NCBI RefSeq assembly: GCF_000143415.4
Contig: NW_003314323.1
Location: 686,499-750,498 of the forward strand
DNA length: 64,000 nt
Direction: 5' to 3'
Origin: Selaginella moellendorffii
Taxonomy: Eukaryota; Streptophyta; Lycopodiopsida; Selaginellales; Selaginellaceae
The notes below the pieces were generated by a model. It saw only the letters and a list, made by a program, of their open reading frames with translations. It searched no databases and was not told the DNA's origin. Each line of letters begins with the position of its first letter. Positions within the stretch are counted from its first letter, which is position 1. The position numbers and the translations under genes are program-made. Positions 55,827-64,000 of this stretch are shown here, one piece after another.

Positions 55827-56984
55827 TTACTGCTCCCTCCAAATTCTGCCTGTCACCCTCAGCTTTAGCTCCTTCCTGTCACCCCCGGAGAAAAACAAGG
55901 CCATGTTTCTCTGGATTATCAATCCGTCATGGCTGTCCCTCACTTTCTTGTGGCAGTCCCGAATGCTTCTCGGGACACCCTGCCACATCAATTTCCTGCC
56001 ATTGGCGCCTACCTCGAGGCTGTAGCTGAAGTTCTTGGCATCGTTGTCGTCCCCCATGAATCTCAAAAAAGCCATGTAAACTGGCATTGTCCCGAGCTGA
56101 AACGCCTCAAAGTGTAGGCAGAAGTGCTGTCCGTAACAGTTGAAAACCTGGAAACCAAACAGCAGTCGTCGGGTTACTCGATCAAACTTCTGAAACTGAA
56201 GCTTGCATAGCTTCAAAAGCTAGCAGCACAAGAACATCAAACGAAGAAACGATTGGACCAAGAGGAAACCAACGTTACCGTGAGCATCCAGGTAGCATTC
56301 TCGACTTCCTGTGGATTGGACTTGACATAGCGATGGTTGAAGGTGCAACCATTGTGCATGTCCACCTTGTGATCGTCGCGCAAGTGAGCAACCAGCGTTG
56401 GAATGTTGCCACTGATGGAGCACTCGGATCCCGCGTAGGGGCAGCCGTAAGGCCGGAAGCAACACTGCGCTTCGTGCTTGAGCTTGCTGTAGTATGGAAA
56501 GATGTCGGGGCATCCAAGTCCCTGGTACCTACAAGGAAGTTCCAGCGATTCCGCAACCTTCTCCAGAGCCAAGCAGCGAATGTTTCCCAGCTCGTATCGG
56601 CAAGTTGGGCAGCGATTGTGGACGCGGACTTTACAAGTAGAGCACAGAGTGTGGCCATTTGGACACTGCACAGTGAAGAGAGAGACTAAGAACCAAGCAA
56701 AAAGGAAGTAAAACGAAGAATTTTCCAACACTCACCTGGTGGATGGGAGGATACATCGAGTTCGTGCAAACCGGGCATTCAAGGAGCTCGTGGACGCTGC
56801 TAGTGGATTTGGAGCACGACTTGGATGATCCGCAAGAGGCCGAGGGAGGCGCGGAGGATGCTCCTACCGACGACGCCGCTGACCCCGCCGCTGCTACTGC
56901 TACCACATCGGCATCGGCCGTGGTTTCTGTGCTATCGAGCGATGGCGACTCCGGGACATCGAGGTAGATCGTCCCGGGCGACAT
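55827..56984 (-). CDS. SINAT: SINAT-type (Seven in absentia) RING E3 ubiquitin ligase
   Basis: Three exons. An acidic, Ser/Ala-rich N-terminus (MSPGTIYLDVPESPSLDSTE) precedes the RING finger LLECPVCTNSMYPPIHQ, CPNGHTLCSTCKVRVHNRCP and TC, split by the first intron. The SINA zinc fingers are CRYQGLGCPDIFPYYSKLKH, CCFRPYGCPYAGSECSISG and HLRDDHKVDMHNGCTFNH. The TRAF-like domain contains NCYGQHFCLHFEAFQLG and ends RVTGRIWREQ. Plant SINATs control auxin signalling, autophagy (ATG6, ATG13) and stress factors. All zinc ligands appear to be in place and the length is normal for the family. Confidence 0.96.
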
Positions 56985-57028
56985 TCGTGCCGGGCGATGG
57001 AAGAGCTCTCCTCCCTAACCCTACCTGA

Positions 57029-57130
57029 TGGAATGAGGGCCTGGGAATCGAACCCTGGCCAATACTCGAAATTTACGCGCCGAAAGCTCTTTAACGCCCT
57101 TAACTACAACGCTTTTTAAATTCCAAGAAC
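57029..57130 (-). other. tRNA-like relic with a perfect pol III B box
   Basis: On the minus strand CCAGGGTTCGATTCCCAGG (about 57040-57058) carries GGTTCGATTCC, and AGTTAAGGGCG lies about 50 bases upstream like a weak A box. No acceptor stem pairs, so it is not a working tRNA. A tRNA-derived SINE remnant is possible. Confidence 0.35.
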
Positions 57131-57263
57131 CCTAAAAACAGAGAAATGGAGCCCTAGAAGCAGAGCTCTCTCTTTCATTCATTCATCTCTAGATAGAGTA
57201 CAAGCGTGGGCGAAAAATTTCTATCGAATTCTCAGGCCCTGCAAGCATCGCATTCGATCGGTT

Positions 57264-58229
57264 TCATTGATTGAGAGGAACAGCGAGAGATCTCCGTACC
57301 TTTTTGATCGAGCCAACCAAATCCTTGGCGTTGTCACCAGCGTCATCGGCTTTGCTCCTCGCATCGCCAACGAGTCCCTTGAGTTTCTCGTTTGGATCCT
57401 TGGATTGCCCCTGAACTGAGTCGACATCGCTCTTTACCTTGCCTTTGGCCTGCCCGAAGAATCCCTGGATGCCCTTCTTCGCATCCTCGGCCTTGTCCTG
57501 GAAACAAAGAAGAATGGAATCAGCAAAGTAGAAGATCTCAAAACAGATTTCTTTCACTTCACCTGAGCTTGGCCCAGAGATTCATCCAATCTCTGCTTGG
57601 TCTCGGAAGCCTTCCGGGCGACCTTCTCGCGACCCTTTCCTACGAGCTCTGATCCACTGTCCTGGATCTCTGGAATGGCGCCACTCCCACCTCTGCGCAA
57701 TCGATCGGTCAGATCAATCAGTCAATCAATCTACACAAAAATTCTCACTTTTGGGCGATTCTTCCATCGTCTTCCGACTTGACACCGCCCCGGGATGGGC
57801 CAAATCGCGGCGGCGAGTCGTCGTTGGTGAGCTTGTCGGCGTCCTTGAGCAATTTATCTGCCTGCTCGCCAACGTTGAAGATCGGAACCAGGCTTGGATC
57901 TTGCTGCTGCGCCATCGCAATGCCGCTGCCACTGCTCGTGGAGACCGCCAGCGCCATCAGGCCAGTCGCTGCCAATCGCCCCAATCCACTCAACCGCGAT
58001 GTGCTCGTCTCGGGCGCATCATCCTGGCCAGAACAAGAGAGTGAGTACTGCGATTCGGGGAAATTCGTGGGTGAGTTTCTGGTACCTGGCGAGAACAGCA
58101 GCATTGCACGGATGATCTGCTACTGCTTCTCACGGCAATTCTCTGCGAATTGGGCGATGGGCGCAGCGAAGAACAGGACGAGAGCATCGACGAATCCAGG
58201 CACACATTTTGGACTCCTACAGCCGCCAT
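57264..58229 (-). CDS. LEA-like protein with predicted plastid transit peptide
   Basis: Four exons. The Ser-rich N-terminus (MAAVGVQNVCLDSSMLSSCS, then SSRSSVQCCCSRQ) looks like a transit peptide, and a second hydrophobic stretch (LAATGLMALAVSTSSGSGIA, ending AMA) could be a thylakoid-type signal. The C-terminal half is hydrophilic, Lys/Asp/Ala-rich and helical, as in group 3/4 LEA proteins: RKASETKQRLDESLGQAQ, KAEDAKKGIQGFFGQAKGKV and KADDAGDNAKDLVGSIKK. The final tail VRRSLAVPLNQ may instead be removed by a further splice. LEA proteins protect membranes and enzymes on drying. The promoter has a TATA box and an ABRE. Confidence 0.7.
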
Positions 58230-58329
58230 TTCTTCGATGGATCGAGAGGAACCTCTTCAACAATTTCTTCTCTTCTCTACTCAAGAGATGTAAGAGCTCG
58301 ATCTAAGTTACTGCAATGTTACCCCGCTA

Positions 58330-58448
58330 CAGTATATATACCGCGAAAATCGTAGACAAGAAAAAATGATAAAAGCTGTCCACCCTTCCACTCGTCGCGC
58401 GAGAAAGAAAGATGGCGTGGCCACTCTACAAGTGTCCCTCCACGTGTC
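58330..58448 (-). promoter_or_regulatory. LEA gene promoter: TATA box and ABRE
   Basis: TATATATA at 58333-58340 lies about 104 bp upstream of the start codon. CCACGTGTC at 58440-58448 is the reverse complement of GACACGTGG, an ABA-response element and identical to the one in the PER1 promoter. Confidence 0.6.
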
Positions 58449-58637
58449 AATCATGCACTAACATAAGCCAAATCCATTCTCTCATCGTCACAAGCATCAT
58501 AGTTTTACAACCAAACGTTTTTCTTGTGGCTAATAGGATCTTTGCGAATATCCTCGAAATAAGAATATGCTTAAACCCTAGACCCTCCATAAACCCTAGA
58601 CCCTAGGGCATTTTTGCGAGCGGCGAGGCGATCGACA

Positions 58638-59841
58638 ATGCAGCAGGCGCGCGCTCTCCGGCTCTCCGCGAGGCTCTTCGATGCGGCGGCGATGGCGGCG
58701 GCGGTGTCGCGCACGCGAGGTCGGTGGATTCATGCTAGCAGCAGCCTGGAAATGCCGCTGCCGTCGCGGCCGGATGTGAGCAAGAACATCTCGCGGATGA
58801 ACATGCCGCCGGAGGGGCAGCAGCAGAAGAGCGAGCAGAAGTCCAAGATCGACGAGTGGCTCAATCCGCCGCCGCCGCCCACGGAGCTCCTCCAGAGGAT
58901 GAAGTTCAAGCTCTCAGATGCTTGCTCCATGACGATCTACTATGGTGATATCTCCAAGTGGAATGTGGATGGATTGAACGACGCCATTGTAAGTTTGTGC
59001 TCCTCTCTAATCGTTTTCTTTCTATTCTACGGTTGTTCTAATGTGGTGAATTGCTGGTAATGTAGGTTGCCCCGGCAAATAAGAGACTCAATGCAGGGGC
59101 TGCGGTTGATGGAGGTAAGAGTTTCATCTTTTGTTCCTTTCTTGTTTTGTTCTTTTCTATATCTCTGTTTGGCGTTGTTTTCTACAGTCATCCACAAGGC
59201 TGCCGGGCCGAGACTTTTATCGGCTTGCCAGAAGCTCCCGGACGTTGCTCCGCTTGGAATCAAGTGCAATGTTGGGGAAGCTGTGAGCACAAGGTATTTA
59301 ATTCTTCGAGGGCCTGGAAAGAGCTGTTTTGTTTCAACTTCTGTTTCTGGCAGAGCTTATAATCTCTTGGTATCGCGTGTTATCCATACAGTCGGGCCTG
59401 TATTCGAAGGCAAAGAGTCGGATCCCGTCCTTGAACAGACCTACAAGTAAACTATCCGAAGGTTTTGTCAAGCTCTGTCTCTAAACTTTGCGTTTTCTAG
59501 GAGTGCTCTCGCTCTGGGCTTAAAGGAGAACATCAAGTTCATATGTTTTCCAGCTCTATCCTGTCGCATCTACGGGTAACTTGCTTACGTTCTCAGGATC
59601 ACTCGAAGCTTTGGGTGTTTTTCACAGATACCCCTACTCTGAAGGTGCTGAAGTCGCGATCAAAACAGTGAAAGAAAACTTCCAGGGCTACGCCCAGGTG
59701 AACTTGCTCACGGAGTTTGTTCTCATGAAAGAAATCTCTTTGCTTATTTTGCAGGTCGATTTTGCGATTCGGAACATCGAAGGCTACGAATGCTGGATCG
59801 ACGAGGCGTTCAAGCATTTCACGGAGATCAAGCAAAAGTGA
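58638..59841 (+). CDS. Macro-domain (Appr-1''-p processing) protein, ADP-ribose binding, probably organellar
   Basis: Seven exons. The N-terminus (MQQARALRLSARLFDAAAMA, then SRTRGRWIHASSS) is rich in Arg, Ala and Ser with no acids, as in a mitochondrial presequence. The macro domain reads KLSDACSMTIYYGDISKW, VAPANKRLNAGAAVDGVIHK, AAGPRLLSACQKLPDVAP, SRVIHTVGPVFEGKESDPVL, ENIKFICFPALSCRIYG and YPYSEGAEVAIKTV. Family members bind or hydrolyse ADP-ribose and O-acetyl-ADP-ribose. The usual LGGGG loop is replaced by NAGAA. An upstream RING-free PPPPP linker joins presequence and domain. The first ATG is used. Confidence 0.88.
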
Positions 59842-60350
59842 TCAAGCGAAAGATGGAATCATGTACAAAGCTCTTCGACTACTGATTTAAAATGGTATCT
59901 GTCATTCAGTAGAAAGCTGTGGAAGAGAGCTATGGTATTCCAGCTTGGAACTCCCGCCACGCAAATTCCGGGACGTAAGATCGCGACACGTGGCATTTTT
60001 CACGTGGGCATAGTCCGTACGAGCGAGCTGGACCTTAGCTTTGTTGTTACTCCAATATCTGGCGATTGGGGACAAGCCAGAGCCACTCTTTCCTCATCAC
60101 TTAGATTATCCTTTAACGCTATGGGTTTAAAAAAATCTCGTGAGCCCTAGAAATCTCTCTCTCTCTTTTGCGCGCAATGGCGATGGCGCTCGATCGGGTT
60201 GCGAATTCCTGCTGTTCGCGGCGATTCAATCGTGGAGGAGCGAGCGGGATTGCGATAGTATTGCTCCAGGTTTGCTGATTTCTTGCGCGCCGCAATGCCG
60301 TCGTGAGATGCCGCCGATGTCGCGGCGCGCAAATGTGGAGGGATTTCTAG
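59842..60350 (+). promoter_or_regulatory. SPA gene upstream region with two G-boxes
   Basis: GACACGTGG at 59985-59993 and CACGTG at 60001-60006 lie about 350 bp before the SPA start. G-boxes are bound by HY5 and PIF factors, which are themselves COP1/SPA targets. The main ATG at 60351 follows an in-frame TAG directly. No gene seen. Confidence 0.5.
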
Positions 60351-63279
60351 ATGAAACGAAAGAGCACGGAGCTGGGGGACGCAGGGATCGATCTGGAGAG
60401 GCGGCGGGATAGCAGCGACAATGCAACCACGGCGGCGTCGGTGTTTGCCCAGGGATGGGCGGTGGCTCCAAGAAGTGGCTCTCAATCGCGTGTGGCGGCA
60501 TCCAGCTCTAGCGTGGAGAACAGATTACCGCCAGCGTCGATGGAGCTGGTTCTAGCGACCGATGCCGGCGATGGTGATACCAACATGAACGATACCGGGG
60601 CCGAGGAGGAGGAGGAGGAGGACGATGGTGGCAATGACCACGTCGGGGACGTGACGCTTCGCCAGTGGCTGAGACCAGGGAGGACTGTCGATCGAGTGGC
60701 GTGTCTACACATCTTCAAACAGGTGCTGGAGTTCGTAGAGCTCGCACAGAAGCAAGGTGTGATTCTCCGGACTATCAGGCCATCCTGCTTCATGATCTCG
60801 CCTCTCCATCGCATCACCTTTATCGAGTCCGCCAGCAGCTCGGACAGATCTTCCGAGCACTCGACCGGGAGGGCCGCGGACTTTCCCGAGCAGGATATGG
60901 GAATGGAGGCCCAGAGAAATGTGGATGCCGCTGCTACCACCGCGCAGCCCGATGACCAGTGGACGTCTTCGTTCGATCCCAGCGAGCCCAGTAGCCACGA
61001 GATTGACGAGAACTTTCCTCTCCGACAAGTGCTGGCCAAGGAGCAAACCTGGTACACGAGTCCCGAGGAGCTTGCCGGTGGCGCTAGCTCGTTTGCATCG
61101 GATGTATACAGTCTCGGCGTGCTTTTTTTCGAGGTATGAGTTTGTTTTTCTCTTGTTTGTATTGTTGAAAAAGCTTGCCGACTTTGTTGCAGCTGTTCTG
61201 CGTCTTCTCCTCAAACATGGAATGGTCGAGAGCGATGTCTGATCTTCGCCACCGGATACTTCCTCCACGACTGCTTTCCGAGTCGCCGAAAGAGGCAGCG
61301 CTCTGTCTCTGGCTTCTTCATCCGGAGCCTCAGTCCCGGCCGAAAGCCAGGTCAGTCAGTGACATATGTGTATCGATGATTGAACCTGGGCATTATTTTC
61401 TTTCTAGGGAGATCTTCCAGTGCGAGCTATTCAGTGAGGCAGGAGAGGCTCTTGCCGAGCGTGAGGCGGCCGTGGACATTGAAGAGAAGGAAGCAGACTC
61501 GGCCTTGTTGCTAGAATTCCTTCTTCGTGTGCAACAGGAGAAGGAAGAGGCGGCCCAGAAGTTGTGTCGAGACGTGCAAGGCCTCAGCACAGACATCGAC
61601 GAGGTTGAGAAGCGTAGAGGGGTACTAAAACACAAGGGACTGATGGTAAGCCATGCAGAGAGGGACAGGATGTGGAGCCTTGGGGGGCCGAGGGATGAAA
61701 GTTTTGGTAGCTCTAGCAGGCACAGGCTAGATCTTTCGTTGCGGATGGAACCAACTAGAGTAGGAGGAGATGAAGCAGGGCCGTCCGAGGGGAATGACAT
61801 AGTTTCACCGGTGGCTGAGAGTAGGAGGCATAGCGAAGTTTTGTCCAGGAGTGCCCGACTGATGAGGAACTTTAGTCAGCTAGAGCAGGCTTATTTTTCA
61901 ATGAGGTGGAAAGTCGATCCTCCGGGAGTGGATATGGACGTGGACGGGCCTTCTTCTGGTGGTAAACAGATCGTAGAAGCTTCTCCGGTGGCTGGAAGTG
62001 CGAATGATCGTCTCGGGGGCTTCTTTGACAGCCTTTGCAAGTATGCCAGATACAGTCGGTTCGAAGTAAAGGCTACCTTGAGGCATGGGGACTTGCTCAA
62101 CACAGCCAACATGGTGTGCTCTCTCAGCTTCGATCGGGACGAGGAATTCTTTGCAACAGCTGGAGTGTGCAAGAAGATCAAGGTGTTCGAGTGCGATACG
62201 GTTCTCAACGAGCATGTTGACATTCATTACCCGGTGGTGGAGATGGCTAGCAGATCCAAGCTTAGCAATATCTGCTGGAATAGCTACATCAAGAGTCACC
62301 TTGCTTCAAGTGATTACGATGGTGTAATACAGGTACTCTTTGCGATTCATCTTCTGTGCAAACATGACACCTTCATTTTACGCAGCTTTGGGACGCTAGT
62401 ACCAGTCAGACACTCGTAGAGTACAAAGAACACGAGAAACGGGCGTGGTCTGTGGATTTTTCGCATGCAGACCCGACGAAGCTCGCAAGTGGTAGCGATG
62501 ATGGAACTGTAAAACTGTGGAGCATAAACCAGGTAGGAACAGCCGTATTTCTTTCTTATCATTTAAACTCAAATCCTTGTGTGTGTACTCCAGGAAGCAA
62601 GCACTGGAACGATTAAGACCAAAGCCAACGTTTGCTGCGTCCAGTTTCCTTCCGACTCAGCGCACTTACTTACCTTCGGCTCGGCTGACTACAAGATCTA
62701 TTGTTACGACTTGAGGAATACAAAGGGTCCCCTGTGCATCCTGTCGAGCCACAACAAGGCCGTGAGCTACGTAAGGTTCGTTGATTCCTCGACGATCGTC
62801 TCAGCCTCGACGGATAACACACTCAAGCTGTGGGACCTGAGCAAAGTGATGAGAAATGGAAACTCTAGCAACGCGTGCGGCTTGACTTACACGGGGCATA
62901 CAAACGAGAAGGTAGCGACTCTCTTTCGATATCTTCGTGTCTCTTACGTCGTGAACCGACTTGCTTGAGCAGAATTTCGTTGGATTGTCTGTATCCGATG
63001 GCTACATCGCGTGTGGCTCAGAGACAAACGCCGTAAGTCGACCGTAGCTTTTCTTTCGGAAACCTCTCATTCCATCCATTTTCGCAGGTGTTTTGCTATC
63101 ACAAGTCACTCCCGATGCCACTGGCGACTCACAAGTTTGGCTCCTCGGACCCGGTCTCCGGCCAGGAAAACGAAGACGATGGAGGTCAGTTTGTCTCGAG
63201 CGTGTGCTGGAGAGGCAAATCGCAGACTCTCCTCGCTGCAAACTCCATGGGAAACATCAAAGTCCTCGAGCTGGTTTAA
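60351..63279 (+). CDS. SPA: SPA1-related protein of the COP1/SPA E3 complex
   Basis: Partner of COP1 in the CUL4-DDB1 ligase that degrades light-signalling factors in the dark. Order: acidic N-terminus ([10 protein letters not shown]), kinase-like region ([60 protein letters not shown]), coiled coil ([20 protein letters not shown]), then a WD40 propeller ([86 protein letters not shown]). It ends [11 protein letters not shown]. About seven exons. The DWD box (WSVDFS...DDGTVKLWS) is intact. The kinase-like part is compact, closer to SPA3/SPA4 than to SPA1. Complete. Confidence 0.95.
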
Positions 63280-63439
63280 GCAGAGGAGTTGCAATTTTTG
63301 AGGAACGAAGAACAAAATATCTTCCTCCAAAGCTGTAAAGAGAAAAAGTGAGCTGTATCATTGTAAATGGTGGACGCAATTCCACGAAAGGTTTTTTCTT
63401 AAGATCGTCTTTACCCGTCCCAGCGTGCGCCACGTCGCC

Positions 63440-63798
63440 CTAGATTTAGGCCACACACGTGGCTAAAATATCAAGCTGGATATCCGAGACCATATCTCCG
63501 CACAATGCGCTGGCCGTTGGATCCGCGGAAATCAATCCCGACGCTCTGATTGGCCTCGGAAATCCATTACTTTATTTTGAATGCTTGCCACGTCGGATGG
63601 AAATATCTCCCAGGGCCCGCCACGTGTGCCGTGAAAGAAAGATATTTCGATCGTTGGCTACTTGACGACGGGGTTTTCTGTGGTTTGTGGAGTGTCTCAT
63701 TCTAGGTTTTTGCCCTGGATCGAGGTTTGTAGCGCGATTTTTGCGAGGAATTCGGCTGTGCGCGGCCCGATTTCGAGGTCAGATCGCCCAATGGTGCG
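63440..63798 (+). promoter_or_regulatory. PRR promoter with G-boxes, evening-element-like sites and a uORF
   Basis: CACGTG at 63456-63461 and 63621-63626. Evening-element-like AAAATATCA at 63465-63473, AAATATCT at 63601-63608 and, reversed, AGATATTT at 63640-63647. The upstream ORF ATGGTGCGATGA (63791-63802) ends within the PRR start codon (ATGA overlap). Confidence 0.6.
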
Positions 63799-64000
63799 AT
63801 GACAATGAGGCAGGCAGGGATTCTTGATGCGCCGAATGGCGCGGGCGCTGGAATTGGCGGGGAGAGTGGGAAATTGAGGCCACACTCACAGCACGGTGAA
63901 GGGTGGGAAAATCTTCCTCCATACAAGCAGCTCAAAGTCCTCCTCGTTGAAGATGATGATTCCACGAGGCATGTCGTGGCTGCTTTGCTACGCAATTGTG
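63799..64000 (+). CDS. PRR: Pseudo-response regulator (PRR), N-terminal part only
   Basis: The start reads MTMRQAGILDAPNGAGAGIG, then KQLKVLLVEDDDSTRHVVAA and LLRNC at the window edge. The receiver-domain opening LKVLLVEDDDSTRHVVAALLRNC-like pattern is that of plant PRR clock proteins (PRR7/PRR3 group), which lack the phospho-accepting Asp further in. The CCT domain would lie outside the window. The start at 63799 was chosen because the ATG at 63791 opens a three-codon uORF. Confidence 0.85.
   Translation, partial: MTMRQAGILDAPNGAGAGIGGESGKLRPHSQHGEGWENLPPYKQLKVLLVEDDDSTRHVVAALLRNC

Noticed and set aside
57029-57130. A working tRNA gene
   Set aside because: The bases after the T-arm (GCCCTCA) have no matching 5' acceptor strand about 65 bases upstream, and the T-stem has a mismatch.

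Overview
The window is nuclear DNA of a land plant. The plant-specific families (SPA, PRR, TBL, SINAT, OEP16, three PLS/P-class PPR loci, DRM1/ARP, DUF688), the very short introns (mostly 45-70 bp), intergenic gaps that are often under 200 bp, and an apparent flagellar gene (BBOF1-like, expected only in plants with swimming sperm) together point to a lycophyte such as Selaginella. The species name is an inference. Gene models were built by hand-splicing GT-AG introns and checking that the protein frame stays open and matches the family as I know it; nothing was aligned by computer.

Layout. 1-13.9 kb is a dense housekeeping block: HNH/SANT protein (partial, minus), ribosomal protein eL29, PEX16, VPS37, glycerate kinase, a membrane methyltransferase-like protein and a large glycine-rich membrane protein. 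13.9-24.3 kb is an accessory region with a decayed PPR gene, a frameshifted HSP20-like gene with duplicated 3' exons, Ty3/gypsy debris, a truncated Orn/Lys/Arg decarboxylase pseudogene, one intact PLS-type PPR gene, and scraps copied from neighbouring genes. 24.6-28.0 kb holds OEP16, a 1-Cys peroxiredoxin with an ABRE promoter, and a THI5/NMT1-like protein.

28.1-34.2 kb is the most striking part: FANCL (minus) and a RecQ helicase (plus) start 64 bp apart, and a TRAIP-like RING ligase follows the helicase on the same strand. All three belong to DNA cross-link and replication-fork repair. A MADS gene follows tail-to-tail. 35.2-39.2 kb is a tandem pair of TBL acetyltransferase genes, the first with a 6-nt microexon. 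39.8-52.8 kb carries DRM1/ARP, a P-class PPR, the BBOF1-like gene, a DUF688 protein, a PLS PPR and plastid FabG.

52.9-55.7 kb is an AT-rich island foreign in composition to everything around it, bracketed by a 12-bp direct repeat. 55.8-64.0 kb holds SINAT, a plastid LEA-like protein, a macro-domain protein, SPA and the start of a PRR clock gene. SPA and PRR adjoin, and the gap between them carries G-boxes and evening-element-like motifs.
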